DNA of 64,000 bases. Origin: Ichthyophis bannanicus (Eukaryota; Chordata; Amphibia; Gymnophiona; Ichthyophiidae). Position numbers and translations under genes: made by a program. The notes below the pieces were generated by a model that saw only the letters and a program-made list of their open reading frames with translations, did not search any database and was not told the origin of the DNA. The stretch covers positions 720,019,828 to 720,083,827 of the forward strand of contig CM066036.1 in assembly GCA_033557465.1 (NCBI GenBank). The letters run 5' to 3'. Below, one piece after another: positions 53,691-64,000 of this stretch. Numbering within the stretch: the first letter of the stretch is position 1; the number at the start of each line of letters is the position of its first letter.

Positions 53691-54039
53691 GGGGCAGTAA
53701 TGGGTGATTCTGAGAGGCAGAAGATCAGGTATGATGCCGGGCCTGTGACGTCTCATTGCGGGGCACAGGCGGCAGCCCCCTGGGGTACCCACAAACTATT
53801 GGCACAAAAACAATAAGCGCCCCCAATACACCCGCAGGCGAGATTCCCGCAGGCAGAGAAAAAAGACAGGCAAAAGATCAGCAGTGGCGGCAAGCCCTCG
53901 GCAGATGACCTGCCGGCACGAGCTCTCTCCTAGCGACGGGGCGAGCTGCTGGAGAGATGGAGCCAAGTGCAGCTGGCGATCTACCTCTGACCCTCCGTGA
54001 TCTACAGGTAGATTGCGATCTATTTGTTGGACATGCCTG
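53691..54039. other. hAT right subterminal region
   Basis: GC-rich hAT sequence ending in GATCTAC-rich subterminal DNA (GTGATCTACAGGTAGATTGC, GATCTATTTG) and the right inverted repeat. Non-coding. Confidence 0.7.
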
Positions 54040-54524
54040 CTCTACCACATATACTAATATTGTACAGAGAAACGGGTACCTGCTTTTCTTTATAAAATAG
54101 TATCTACCCACAGTATCCTGTTATAAAATGATCCTCCATATGTACAAGCTGGAAGTTTTGGGTCTTAATCATCTCAAAGAGAGGGGTAGAGGAAAGAAAA
54201 AATGTAAGGAATCCACCAAATATTTTCAGTTATCCAGAACTTTCAGGATAACATTCTCTGAAATGCTTCCTGTTCCACACACAGGGCCCAAAAGTCAGAC
54301 AGAGCTCCAGAGTCTCAATGAGTTGATGAGATGATGGTGCAAAGAAGAGTATTTTGGATTTGTTAGGAACTGGGCAACATTCTGTAAAGGGAGGGGCTCT
54401 TCCAAAGGGATGGACTCCACCTTAACTGACATGGAACCAGGCTGCTGGCATTAACCTTTAAAGAGGAGATCAAGAAGATTTAAAACTAGATAGCAGGGGA
54501 AAGTAGACAGTCTCGAAGGAGCAC

Positions 54525-57500
54525 ATGGTTCAGAAGGATGCATTCTTGAAGGATACCAGCAAAAGAAGGAAGTTCCGGCATCCTGACAGAGACATTCCAA
54601 CAAAGATAAAAGTAATGCAGATGTCCTTCAATACAGATATGAAAGATTCCAAATTACCTCTATCAACTGATAACCAGATTAATATGAATAAAATACAACA
54701 CCTAAAATGCCTGTATGCAAATGCTAGAAGTCTAAAAAATAAGATTGGAGAGCTAGAATATATAGCATTAAATGAAAGGTTAGATATGATTGGCATCTCA
54801 TATTAGAAGGCATAAATGCCCATGCAAATACCCATCATTCAAGTGATTTCATTATGTATATAAGTTCCACTGTTTGTTGTAACAATCTGCTGTTGAAATG
54901 TACACCACTTTGCGCAGCTTTACCAACCGCCTGGCCAGAATGAACAGATGGATGATGAAATACAAAAAGAAATCAGAGAAGCTTACAAAAGTTACCACAC
55001 CATAATAATGGGTGATTTCAATTACCCTGGTATCAGTTGGGTCAATATCAGAGCAGGACATGCTAGAAAGAGAAAGTTCCTAGATGAAATAAATGACTGT
55101 TTCCTGGAGCAGCTGGTTCATGAACTGAAAGAGGGGAAGCTATTTTGGATCTAGTCCTTAGTAGAACACAGGATCTGGTGCAAGAGATAAGGGTTTTGGG
55201 GTCACTTGGCAATAGTGACCATAGCATGATCACATTTGATTTAATAAATGTAAGAAAGATGGCAAGGAAATCCACAGTACTACCTTTTAACTATCAAAAG
55301 AGAAAATATGATAAAATGAGGAAAAAAAAGGTAAGAAAAAACTAAAAGGAGCAGCTGCAAAGGTTAAAGATTTACATCAAGCATAGGTGTTGTTTAAAAG
55401 TACTATCTCAGAAGCCCAGACCAGATATATTCCATGCTTTAAGAAAAGTGGAAGGAGGGCCAAAAAACTGCCAGTATAGTTTAAAGACGAATCAGAGAGG
55501 CTGTAGATTGCCAAAAAAGCATCCTTCAGAAAATGGAAAAAGGAGCCTAATGATCAACACCAGAAACAAGATAAGCATTGGGAAGTAAAATGCAAGGCAT
55601 TAATGACGCAGAGAAAGAGAAAATTTGAAAAAAAGCTTGTTACGAAAGTAAAAACGCATAATTCAAATGTTTTCAAATACATTCATAGCACAAAACCTGT
55701 GAGAAAGTCAGTGGGACTATAGGATGATGGAGGGGTAAAAGGGGTGCTAAGGAAGGAGAAGGCCATAGCGGAAAGACTAAATGAATTCTTTGCTTTGGTC
55801 TTTACTGAAGAAGATGTAGGGAAGTTACCCATGCCTGAAATGGTATATAAAGGTGATGTAGCAGAAGAATTTAAAGAAATATTGATAAACTGGGAGGATG
55901 TATTATAATTGATGATAAACTAAAGAGTAGCATATCACCTGGACTGGATGGTATAATCCAAGGATGTTGAAAAAACTCAAATATGAGATTGTAGACCTAC
56001 TGTTAGTAATCTGTGAACTATCATTAAAATCATCTGCAGTTTCTGATGATTCGAGAGTGGCCGATATAACTCCAAGTTTTAAAAAGAGTTTCAGGGGTGA
56101 TCCAGGAAACTACAGACTGGTGAGTCTGATATCAGTACTGGGCAAAATAGAAACCAATATAAAGAATACAATTACTGAACATGTAGATAGCCATGGTTTA
56201 ATTGGAGAAAGCCAACATGGATTTATCCAAGGAAAGTCTTGTCTTACTAATCAGTTATATTTTTTGAAGGTATGAATAAGCAGGTAGAGAAAGGTGTATC
56301 TAGATTTTCAGAAAGCCTTTGATAAGGTCCCTCATGAGAGACTCTTGGTAAAATTAAAAATTCATGGGATTGGAGGCGGTGTAGTATTGTGGATCAGAAA
56401 CTGGTTAAAAGATAGAAAGCAGAGAGTAGGGCTAAATGGCCAACTTTCTCAATGGAGAAAGGTGAATAGCGGAGTATCTTTATCTTTATTCAAACATTTT
56501 ATATACCACTCTTAATTACAGCAAAGTGGTTTACAATAACAAAATAACAGCAAGAAGGCTGATGGCCAGAAAGGAAAAAACAACTACAGTTGGTGATAGG
56601 ACAGAGGAGAGACGTTCACAGCAATCAGTGGAGGTTTATGAGCAGAGAGAGGAGACTAGGTAGTAGAGGGGGAAGGTTCAAAGGTGGTAGACAAAAATTG
56701 ATTTTTGAGGAGAGCTTTAAATCATGGAAAGGAGGGTTCAAGGTGAAAGGTAGTTGGGGGAGAATTCCAGAGGGAAGGACCCAGGAAGAAAAAGGCAGAA
56801 TGGCGGATAGATTCAAGGTGGGATTTATTTGGGGATGGTAATTGCAAATGGTTGATGTGGATGCAATGGAGACTGCAAACTGGGTTGTGAAATTGAATCT
56901 GGTCAGAGAGGTACTGTGGGGTTTGCATGTACTGTATATAGACTCGTGCACAGAAATAAGTATCTTATAATGTATGCTGTATAGAACAGGAAGCCAGTGA
57001 AGATTGATAAGTATGGATGTAATATGATCAAAACGGGTGATATGTGTCAGAATCCTAGCAGCAGTATTCTGAATGAGTTGTAATCATTGGAGCTGAGACA
57101 AAGGGAGATTGGCAAGAGCTGAGTTGCAGTAGTCAAGGCACGATATTACCAGGGAAAGAAGCAAAGTAGTGAGAGAGGGGGTGTCTAGGAAAGGGCGCAG
57201 AGCTCTGATCTGCCTGAGTAAAAAGAAGGAGTGGCGCACTAGGAGAGAAACGTGGATGAGTACTCCAGAGATCTGTGCTGGGCCCACTGCTTTTTAACAT
57301 ATTCATTAATGACCTAGAAATAGGAATAATGAATGAGGTGATCACATCTGCAGATGACACAAAATTATTCAAAGTTGTTAAAATGCAAGAGGACATTGAA
57401 AAATTGGAAGACTGGACATCCAAAGGGCAGATGAAATTTAATGTGGACAAGTGCAAAGTTATGCACCTAGGAAAGAACAACCCAAACTATGATTACACGA

Positions 57501-58128
57501 TGCACAGTACCATCTTAAAAAACACCACCCAGGAACAAAGATTTAGGCGTCATTGTGGATTACATATTGAAACCCTCCACCCCGTGTGCAGCGGTGGCCA
57601 AGAAATCAAATAGAATGCTAGGAATCATAAGGAAAGGAATGGAGAATAAAACCAAGGATATTATAATGCCTCTGTATTGTTACATGGTTCAACTGAATAT
57701 TGTGTACAGTTCTGGTCGTCATAACTTAGAAAAGATATAGCTGAATTAGAAAAGGAACAAAGAAGAGCAACAAAATGTTAAAAGGGAATGCAAGGATACC
57801 CCTATGGAGGAGAAGCTTAAAAGGTTGGGGCTTTTCAACTTGGAAAATAGATGACTGAGTGGGGATATGATAGATGTTTATAAATTAATAAATGGATTGG
57901 AATGAGTAAACGTAGATTGTTGTTTACTCCATCAAAAAATAGAAAGACTAGAGGACACATAATGATAATACAATCCATTAAGACTAATATTAGAAAATAT
58001 TTTTTTTATTTAACACATAATGAAACTCTGGAATTCGTTAGTGGAGGATGTAGTAAAAGCTGTTAGTGTAGCTGGGTTTAGAAAAGGTTTGGACAAGATC
58101 CTGGAGAAAAGGTTTATAAACCTTTATT
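54525..58128 (+). pseudogene. CR1 ORF2 pseudogene (endonuclease and RT)
   Basis: Recognisable pieces: LKCLYANARSLKNKIGELEY (N-terminal endonuclease Asn block) in the frame at 54525-54806; IIMGDFNYPGISWVN (D-x-N box) at 54948-55154; LGNSDHSMITFDL (S-D-H box) at about 55190-55240; the linker SGRRAKKLPV at about 55445; RT blocks NYRLVSLISVLGK, SQHGFIQGKSCLTNQLYF (55964-56275) and VYLDFQKAFDKVPHERLLVK (56294-56515); after the L2 insertion VITSADDTKLFKVV (F of FADD changed to S) and the decayed C-terminus to 58128. Many frameshifts. Confidence 0.85.
56477..57257 (-). mobile_element. L2-type LINE inserted in CR1
   Basis: The CR1 text stops after GGTGAATAGCGGAGTA and resumes with GAGTACTCCAGAGATCTGTG. 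GAGTA on both sides (56472-56476 and 57258-57262) is the target duplication. The insert is a 5'-truncated minus-strand L2: its 3' end is at the left (TTTATATACCACTC, AAAGTGGTTTACAATAAC) and its RT part at the right encodes SFFLLRQIRALRPFLDTPSL and ISCLDYCNSALANLPLSQLQ. It belongs to a different L2 subfamily from the 31-35 kb copy. Confidence 0.85.
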
Positions 58129-58524
58129 AAAGAGGACCCTGGAAATCCACTGCTTTCTCCAAGACAAGCATTGTGGAACCTGTTTGCCTTTTGGGAACCT
58201 GCCAGGTACTTGTGACCTTGATTGGCCACTGCTGGAAACAGGATACTGGGCTTGATGGACCTTGGTCTGACACAGTAAAGCATTTCTTAAGTTCTTATGT
58301 TCTTACTAGAACTAGTGATATAGCTGCATCTGCTCATAGGAAAATTACATTTATGTGATAATTTCTGGCAGTAGCATAATACCAGCTTTTTCTCTCAGCT
58401 AGATTTTTCTTCGAGTCCAACTCTTCCTCTCAACCTCATGGGAAGTTGTCAGTATGATTGGTCCCAGCAGATAATATAGCGACTCCTACAGTTTTTCAGA
58501 ACACCATCTAGAGCACTGGTTTTC

Positions 58525-58640
58525 ACTCCCCTCCCTCTTTCCTTCCCCTCCCCTTCTTTCCCCCTCTCCCTCTCCCCCTCCCCCTCCCCATCCCCTTCTC
58601 CCTTCTCCCTCTCCCCTTTTTCCCTTTTCTTTCTCTTCGT
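58525..58640. repeat. polypyrimidine low-complexity tract
   Basis: About 115 bases of almost pure C/T (CCCCTCCC, CTCTCCC and TTTCTTTCTC units). The minus-strand ORF rich in Glu, Lys and Gly across it is an artefact. Confidence 0.85.
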
Positions 58641-58914
58641 TTTCATTCAACATTTTTTTTTACATTTTCATAACCGATACAATTTCAGTTCAAAATGTTT
58701 TCTCTCATTATTTTCTTCTTCACAAGAGACGTTTTACCTTTTTAAATGAGAATTTTTCTCCCAGCTCTGAGATGCTTTTATTTTTCATGTGTTTCCTGCG
58801 ATATTGAGCCTTGTGTCCAATCAATTGTACATAAAAATATGTACATTATTTTTTAGTATTATTTAGTTCTGGTTTGTAGTCTGTCACAAGGTAGACCTAG
58901 GGCAGCCCGAGAAA

Positions 58915-59958
58915 ATGGAGATCAGCACGAATGATCAGAGGGAAAATGACAGGGTAAACAAAGTAATGTCAGAAGGTTGCTATAGACAACCCAGGCACAC
59001 GTGCACAAGGCCAATGAAGACACACCCAGGTAGCAAAGAAAGGGAATTTGCTTTGCCTAATAGGGATCAGCTGGGTGGAGGTGGAGCCAGGAGACACGAG
59101 GATAAAATATGCTCCCAAACAGTTAGAAAGGGAGAGGAGTTGAGGCAACAAGGGTCACAACCAGAGAGACCGTGGCGAACACAGCTGAAGCCGTGGAGAG
59201 CATGGAGTTGGTATGAAAGAGAGAAAGAGAGTGAGAATGTGTTATCGGAGCAACAAGGGAGCCAGCATAAAGGTCTGAGGGAAGCCAGAGATCTGAATGA
59301 AACATTTGGAAGTCAGCAGCCTGATAGCGTGTATGTGCCTGGAAGACAAGAAAAACGTGGGAAGACTGCCATAGCAGGTACCAGTGCAAGAAATAAAAGT
59401 AGAGGCTATTTGCTATCTGAGAGGGTAAAACCCTGGAGTCATAGAAATAGCCACACAAAGACAAGCTATATAGAGGCTGAGAATAACTTTTCCCCTGATT
59501 ACAGAAACCCTAGGAGAAGAGAGATTTCCTTACCAGAAAAAGCTGAAGATTTCCCTAGTGATTGTGAGCTCCCAGCTTCTAGTAAAGTTCCGTCTAAAGC
59601 TTTGCAATCTAGGTCAGCTGAGCTAGACCTGAGCAGGCACAGAGCCTACCGTAATTACTCTACTAACAAACCAAACAAGGATTTGAGTTATCTACTGGGT
59701 TACCAGCAGGGGCAGAGCCCTGACAAGCTCAACTCAAAGCCATACGGTTTTACCCAGAGAGGCATTAGCTCAGAGGGAGAAAGAAACTTCCTGTGTGACG
59801 GAGCAAGCCAGGCGTACCCTTATCCAACAGCTGATATTAAGAGCATAAATACAGATGAACAAGAATTGATGGAATGTGAGAGTTCAGAGGTGTCTATAGT
59901 TCCTGAACCAATGGACTGTTCTTTAATTGTGAGTGACCAGGAGTTTTCTCTGAGATAA
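58915..59958 (+). CDS. uncharacterised protein in U3 of LTR
   Basis: 347 codons, starting 33 bases inside the LTR at AAAATGG (a good initiation context) and ending about 110 bases before the TATA box. The predicted protein is hydrophilic and rich in Ser, Arg, Gln, Glu and Lys, with no signal peptide or membrane segment that I can see. The C-terminal part is acidic and contains ELMECESSEVSIVPEPMDCS, where MECESSE and EPMDCS form a loose repeat. I do not recognise the family. An ORF of this length without stops is unlikely by chance in a decayed LTR. U3-encoded proteins are known in a few retroviruses, but no similarity to those is claimed. It could also be part of a captured or internal ORF. 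Confidence 0.5.
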   Translation: MEISTNDQRENDRVNKVMSEGCYRQPRHTCTRPMKTHPGSKEREFALPNRDQLGGGGARRHEDKICSQTVRKGEELRQQGSQPERPWRTQLKPWRAWSWYEREKESENVLSEQQGSQHKGLREARDLNETFGSQQPDSVYVPGRQEKRGKTAIAGTSARNKSRGYLLSERVKPWSHRNSHTKTSYIEAENNFSPDYRNPRRREISLPEKAEDFPSDCELPASSKVPSKALQSRSAELDLSRHRAYRNYSTNKPNKDLSYLLGYQQGQSPDKLNSKPYGFTQRGISSEGERNFLCDGASQAYPYPTADIKSINTDEQELMECESSEVSIVPEPMDCSLIVSDQEFSLR

Positions 59959-60069
59959 ATTACTTGATTATAACCAAAGTACCAGTGCTGTAACTTATGT
60001 GCTAATTGCTCTCACTCTCTCACAAACAGCAGACGTGAGCTGTGCTATCTGCAAACAAAAGGAAAAGCC

Positions 60070-60077
60070 TATATAAG
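60070..60077 (+). promoter_or_regulatory. LTR TATA box
   Basis: TATATAAG, located between the U3 ORF and the poly(A) signal as expected for an LTR promoter. Transcription would start near 60100. Confidence 0.6.
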
Positions 60078-60222
60078 ATAGTAAGGCTGTTTATTCTTTT
60101 CTTTTGTTTGATGTTTGAAGCTGAAGTAAGCTATTTCTGTTAACCATTTGTCTTTTGTTATATGCCAAAGTTGGCTCTTATTTTGTGTTGCCAAAAAGGA
60201 AAAGAAACCTCAAGGGACGGGG

Positions 60223-60228
60223 AATAAA
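60223..60228 (+). terminator. LTR poly(A) signal
   Basis: AATAAA about 150 bases after the TATA box, with a TTGTTCTGTGATTTG GU-rich stretch about 25 bases downstream. Cleavage would define the R/U5 border near 60245. Confidence 0.55.
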
Positions 60229-60343
60229 ACCCTAAATGTAGAATTAAACTTGTTCTGTGATTTGTCCGAAGGAAGGCACAACTACTACCCTCAGGGAGCC
60301 CAGCAATACCGGTTTCCACCGATTGGGCTATGAGGGCATGACA

Positions 60344-60857
60344 AGTCACATATATTACTTTTTTTTCCAGTCGATATGTATGTCATCTCTACATTAACAT
60401 ATTTCCACTCTTATTTCTCTACATTTACTTTTGAATGTATGATCCTGTTTGCATATAGACTATTTACCTTTATTATGCATTTTATTTTGAGTTTATCAGA
60501 TCCTGTTAGTGTTGAAAAAATCATCCATTTATCTGTATTTAATGGCCATTTTGGAATAGCACAGCGATTTGTTGTTCTTTATTCCATATTCCACCTTTAC
60601 CGGCATCATAACACTCTGACAGAGAAGAATTTAAAGGGCACATATGCGCGGTTCTCTTTCTTTTTCTTGCGCTTTGTAAACACTCAAGGTAAGGCATTAC
60701 ATATTTGATTCTTAAGATATCTTCTTTTCTTCTACTTTATTTTTTACAATACAAATGTTTTTTCCATCTCTCTGTAGCCTGTTCCTATATATTCTCTTTA
60801 TGAATCTTATAATCTTAAAGTTCCTTTTTTAATCCGGTATGCTCAGAATACCCAAAT
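60344..60857. other. no recognisable gene
   Basis: AT-rich DNA. The 110-codon ORF at 60376-60708 is hydrophobic and shows no family features. Confidence 0.4.
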
Positions 60858-62455
60858 AATTTATTTATTTGGTTCTTCTATACCACCCTTTCCAGAGATC
60901 AGGGGTGGTTTACAATTAACAGGACGAGAATAGAACAATTTACATGGAACAGTAGTTACACTATTTACAGGAACATATCTTACAAATCAAATTTTGTAAA
61001 ACTTAGTAGAGCTTGGTAATTCCACTATTTACTATTTAACTAGGTACAAAGTGTGTTCTGTAGTTTTATGAGGTAAGGATCGACTATTACATCATAGTTG
61101 TGCAAGGGAACCTTAGTTTTTGAAGTTGCATAGTTCACTGTTTGTGGGCATCTAAAACAGAAAGATGGGGTGAGAGAGGGTAGCATGTGGTGGGGGGGAG
61201 GGGGGTTAGTGTGGGTTGTTCCATGAATGTGTTGTATGTCTGTTTGTGAGGGGGGTGGTTTCAGTTGAGTTTCCAAAATGTTCAGTGAATAGGAATGTTT
61301 TGAGTCCTTTTCTAAATATCTGTAGGTCTTTGATCATGCAAATTGGTAATGGCAGATCATTCCAGAGGCTGGGTGCAGTGAATGAGAAGTCTTTAGAGCT
61401 TGTGTTTTGTTTCGTCCTGCAAATGGTTTTGGGTATTACAAGCGTTTTGTCTGTGTGTTCTGGATTCTGGTGGTGTGTGTAGGAGGGTAGTTAGGTAGGA
61501 AGGGTAAATGTTATTAAGCAGTTTGAATGTTGTTATAAGTATCTTATATTTTATCCGGCTCAGTACTGGGAGCCAGTGTAGGCCTTGTAGGGGTTATATG
61601 TTCAGTTAGGTGGGCTTTGGTGACAACCCTGGCAGTGATGTTCTGGGCCCTCTGGAGTATGTTTATGTTTTTGACTGGTTGTCCGTGTAGTAGACTATTA
61701 CAATAGTTGAAGTGAGGGGTAATTAACGCATGGACTACTGACAAAGTCATAGGTGTCCAGGAGGGGTCTTAGATGCTGCATGGTTTTTAGTTTAGAGAAT
61801 TTGGTTTTTACAGTTTGTTTTATATAGGTGAGCATGCTGAGGGTGTGATCTAATATTATACCAAGGTATTTTACTTCTTGTTTAACAGGGAGGACTATAT
61901 CGTTGATCATGATGGTTTTAGGGTGGACGGCATCTTGGTTCCTTGATACAAACATAGCTTCATTTTTTTTTAAATTTATATTAAGGTGGTTGATCTTTAA
62001 CAAAAATTCAGTTTCTCTTATGCATTCTGATAGACTGAGGTAGGAGGGGTTGTTTGTGTCTATGGGGAGGGACAGTATAATGTTGTCGGCATAAATGTAA
62101 TGATCAATGTTGAATTTCCTGAATATGTCTGTAATGAATTACAAATATAAGTTAAAAAGTAAGGCTGAGAGAGTCAAACCTTGTGGTATCCCTTGATCTT
62201 GGGGGAACGTATCTGAAATTTCTTGGGCCATTTGGACATGCAGCTTACGGTTTGATATGTATGGCTTAAACCAATGAAAGACAGTACCTCCTATGCCAAT
62301 TTCCCGATTAGTGTGTTATGATTGATGTTGTTGAATGCTGATGCTATATATATAAAGAAGAGAATGAATCCTCGCTTATGGCCATCTGTACCTCTGATGA
62401 GGTGGTCCATTAGTGTTACCAGTAGGGTAATGGCAGCAGTCGTAGCAGTTTCTTT
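60858..62455 (-). mobile_element. L2-clade LINE, 5'-truncated, copy 4
   Basis: The 3' end at 60858 (TTATTTATTTGGTTCTTCTA, TACCACCCTTTCCAGAGATC, GGTTTACAATTAAC) is followed by RT C-terminal remnants on the minus strand. The element stops near 62455 within the RT. Confidence 0.8.
61544..62455 (-). pseudogene. L2 ORF2 RT pseudogene
   Basis: Frames 62003-61698 and 61750-61544 hold NLKKNEAMFVSRNQD, KQEVKYLGIILDHTLSMLTY, QHLRPLLDTYDF, and ALITPHFNYCNSLLHGQPVK with IVTKAHLTEHITP-like continuation. The catalytic box near 62088 reads YADN instead of YADD, so the second catalytic Asp is lost. The frames are shifted relative to each other. Dead copy. Confidence 0.75.
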
Positions 62456-62646
62456 TTAATATATCCCAGAAGTATATTTGTGACATAATATTCCTAAATT
62501 TAAAAGCCTTGATGCCTTCACATTAACCCGTTTGATGCCTTCATATTAACCCATCACATTAACCTGTTTTTTAGATAGTATAGCTTTTTCACTTTGTTCA
62601 ATCAAGCTTACATAATTTGTGCCGGTTTTCCCATGGATGGTATTAT

Positions 62647-64000
62647 TTTTTTTTTTTTTAAATTCTTTATTTTCGTTTTATATCAACAAAGGAAAAGGAA
62701 GACATACAGCTAAAAGACAGATACATAACGTGTAATACATACACCAAAGTAAACCCCTACCACCCCCCTCCCCCCTGCTTCTTCTCTAGAAAACTAAGCA
62801 TTCCCGAAGCGGGCGTGTACTTACATTATTGTGTTACAAAACCTAACGGTGATCTAAAACATGATGAGTGCACATTATACAGGCATGTTGGAGCAATGAG
62901 CAGATTGTACATAATCATTAAGCATCTGCCATTTAGACAAGCGAGAGTGAGTTTGGACATGGGGAATAGCTCTCCGAGGTATCTGCTCATATTTACTATA
63001 TAAGCAGACGAGGTTCCACCATTCATTGACAGTAAGTCGAGAGCTATCCTTCCAATTCCTCGTGATTAAGCATATGGCTATACCCAGCATGAAATCAAGG
63101 AGAAAGCGACCCTTCTTAGGAAGAGAGGGGACCTCCGCCACGGAGCGGAGTCCCACGACCTTCCAAGAGAGAGGTTCGTGAAAGTGTAAGATGAATTGAA
63201 TACGACCCCAGACCCGCCCCCAATAGACCTGTAGTTGAGGACATTCATAAATAACATGAGCGAAGGTTCCCACAGCAGTATGGCAAGACCAACACAGGTC
63301 CCTAGCATTTGGGTTCCATTTGGCTATTTTTCTGGGGTATAAAAGCATCTGTGTGCAAAAAAGAAGAGAGTTTGGGTAACAGAGGCAGACCGGGAAACCC
63401 GCACTACATTGCTCCAGAAAACGCTCCATTGCACAGGGGTTAAAGTGGTTTGCAGTTCGCGCTCCCAGGCTTGTTGGGCTCTAAAAGTGGCCGTGTCTGT
63501 ACCCTGACATATTATTTTATAAAAGTTAGAGGCTACCCCATGTGTACTACTAATAGAGTGAACTATCTCTAATAGCCCATCCTCAGTAGGGGCAGAGGGC
63601 GGCATGATTCGAGCACTTTTGAGGCAGTGTTGAAGCTGCATCAATTGAAAGTAGTGTTTCGCTGGTAACGCAAATTCCTTTTGTAAATCAGAAAAGGTTT
63701 TCCAACGAGCTGCAGAGAAAAGCTGTTGGGGTGTCCAGATCCCCCTGGAGTACCAGGGTTTCCAGGCTATTGGTTCTATATAGGACTTGAATTCTGGGGT
63801 TATTCCAGAGCGGGAGTCCGTCCTGAGGACATACATTCGGGCCCAGTGATAGAATGAGAGTGTTAAAGGCCGCAAGAGTATCGACAATCATTGGTGGATG
63901 GCGGGTGTCTACTTGATAGGACATACCAGGGAGATGGGTCAACGAAATTGGGCTACTAAGCTCCTCTTCTATGTCAAGCCAAACTGGTCTGCTGTCTGTT
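62647..64000 (-). mobile_element. L1-type LINE 3' end (continues past window)
   Basis: A T run (62647-62660) on the plus strand is the poly(A) tail of a minus-strand element. A short 3' untranslated region follows, then the C-terminal ORF2 region to the window edge. The clade is L1 or its Tx1 relative, judged from the C-terminal zinc-knuckle. Confidence 0.85.
62875..63942 (-). pseudogene. L1-type ORF2 C-terminal region, frameshifted
   Basis: Three overlapping frames cover one protein. 63942-63688 has GLPLWNNPRIQVLYR. 63887-63324 has AWKPWYSRGIWTPQQLFS, TFSDLQKEFALPAKHYFQLM and WERELQTTLTPVQWSVFW. 63429-62875 has KWNPNARDLCWSCHTAVGTF followed by AHVIYECPQLQVYWGRVW, the C-x2-C...H...C knuckle typical of the L1 ORF2 C-terminus. 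The PLWNNP block is a common L1/Tx1 signature. At least two frameshifts (about 63690-63880 and 63330-63420) inactivate it. RT and endonuclease would lie right of the window. Confidence 0.8.

Larger units (their letters stand above)
44381..54039 (-). mobile_element. hAT DNA transposon with nested retroelements
   Basis: The ends are inverted repeats CAGGCATATCCAAC (left) and CAGGCATGTCCAAC (right, read inward), a CAG-type hAT terminus. Flanking them is an exact 8-bp duplication CTCTACCA (44373-44380 and 54040-54047), the hallmark length for hAT. GATCTAC motifs recur in both subterminal regions. The transposase is on the minus strand at about 53206-51305. Total length is 9659 bp, but 6.5 kb of Ngaro, 0.57 kb of CR1 and about 0.18 kb of SINE are later insertions, leaving roughly 2.4 kb of hAT sequence. 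Confidence 0.9.
54170..58308 (+). mobile_element. CR1 LINE, long but decayed, copy 3
   Basis: About 4.1 kb including a 0.8-kb L2 insertion. In order: the esterase end of ORF1 (54236-54480: MLPVPHTGPKSQTELQSLNE, GLHLN-like block), the endonuclease, RT and the CR1 3' end (TGGACCTTGGTCTGACACAG and the tail TTCTTATGTTCTTA at about 58290-58305). It is the longest CR1 here but carries many stops and indels, so it is older than the copies at 1.2 and 51.5 kb. The 5' limit is uncertain. Confidence 0.85.
58882..60343 (+). mobile_element. candidate solo LTR, 1.46 kb, with ORF in U3
   Basis: It begins TGTCACAAGG and ends GGGCATGACA, the TG...CA ends with a short inverted repeat (TGTCA/TGACA) expected of an LTR, and is flanked by a 4-bp repeat AGTC (58878-58881 and 60344-60347). 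A TATA box (60070-60077) and AATAAA (60223-60228) are spaced about 150 bases apart, giving a U3 of about 1.2 kb, an R of about 150 and a U5 of about 100. U3 holds an uninterrupted 347-codon ORF. No gag, pol or env lies on either side, so this is a solo LTR. Whether it came from an endogenous retrovirus or a Ty3/gypsy element cannot be told. Confidence 0.6.

Noticed and set aside
58449..58646. Glu/Lys/Gly-rich minus-strand ORF
   Set aside because: It is the complement of a polypyrimidine tract.
1..64000. CRISPR arrays, bacterial operons or rRNA
   Set aside because: No regularly spaced short repeats, no operon structure and no rRNA motifs were seen. The repeats are all eukaryotic transposable elements.

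Overview
This is vertebrate nuclear DNA made almost entirely of transposable elements. No host protein-coding gene, rRNA, functional tRNA or CRISPR array can be supported. The mixture of CR1 and L2 LINEs, an L1-type LINE, an RTE tail, DIRS and Ngaro tyrosine-recombinase retrotransposons, Tc1 and hAT transposons, Penelope-like repeats with hammerhead ribozymes and palindromic MITEs fits a large-genome amphibian. A caecilian is my best guess; this is an inference from repeat content, not a species call.

Layout. 1-4.8 kb: a DIRS-like end, a repeat family called R here, a 5'-truncated CR1 with a long open RT frame, a hammerhead-bearing Penelope-like LTR and an RTE tail. 8.1-11.4 kb: a decayed DIRS-like element on the minus strand. 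14-22.8 kb: decayed minus-strand L2 copies carrying inserted CR1 and R pieces, then a CR1 ORF1 (esterase) remnant. 23.3-24.9 kb: a complete-length dead Tc1 element. 26.4-30.5 kb: CR1, a unique AT-rich stretch, L2/SINE tails and two MITEs with TAA or TTA target duplications. 31.2-38.8 kb: a CR1 split by a nearly full-length L2 whose ORF2 is broken by one frameshift, then a second CR1. 41-44.3 kb: an L2, a 456-bp inverted-repeat Penelope-like element with two hammerhead cores inside a 14-bp target duplication, and a plus-strand L2 with inserted SINE/L2-tail segments.

44.37-54.05 kb is one nested structure. A hAT transposon with an exact 8-bp target duplication (CTCTACCA) holds a 6.5-kb Ngaro element with a complete A1-ORFs-B1-A2-B2 repeat layout, gag, RT/RNase H, tyrosine recombinase and SGNH hydrolase. 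It also holds a young CR1 fragment that splits the transposase and an L2-tailed SINE piece. 54.2-58.3 kb is a long decayed CR1 with an L2 inserted in its RT. 58.88-60.34 kb looks like a solo LTR with a 347-codon ORF in its U3, a TATA box, a poly(A) signal and a 4-bp target duplication. 60.9-64 kb holds an L2 and the 3' end of an L1-type LINE, both minus strand.

The elements do not form a pathway, but they depend on one another. SINEs here carry L2-like 3' tails and so probably used L2 reverse transcriptase, and the nesting gives a relative order of insertion. The most unusual features are the hammerhead Penelope-like repeats, the Ngaro with its hydrolase and possible splice acceptor, and the U3-ORF LTR.
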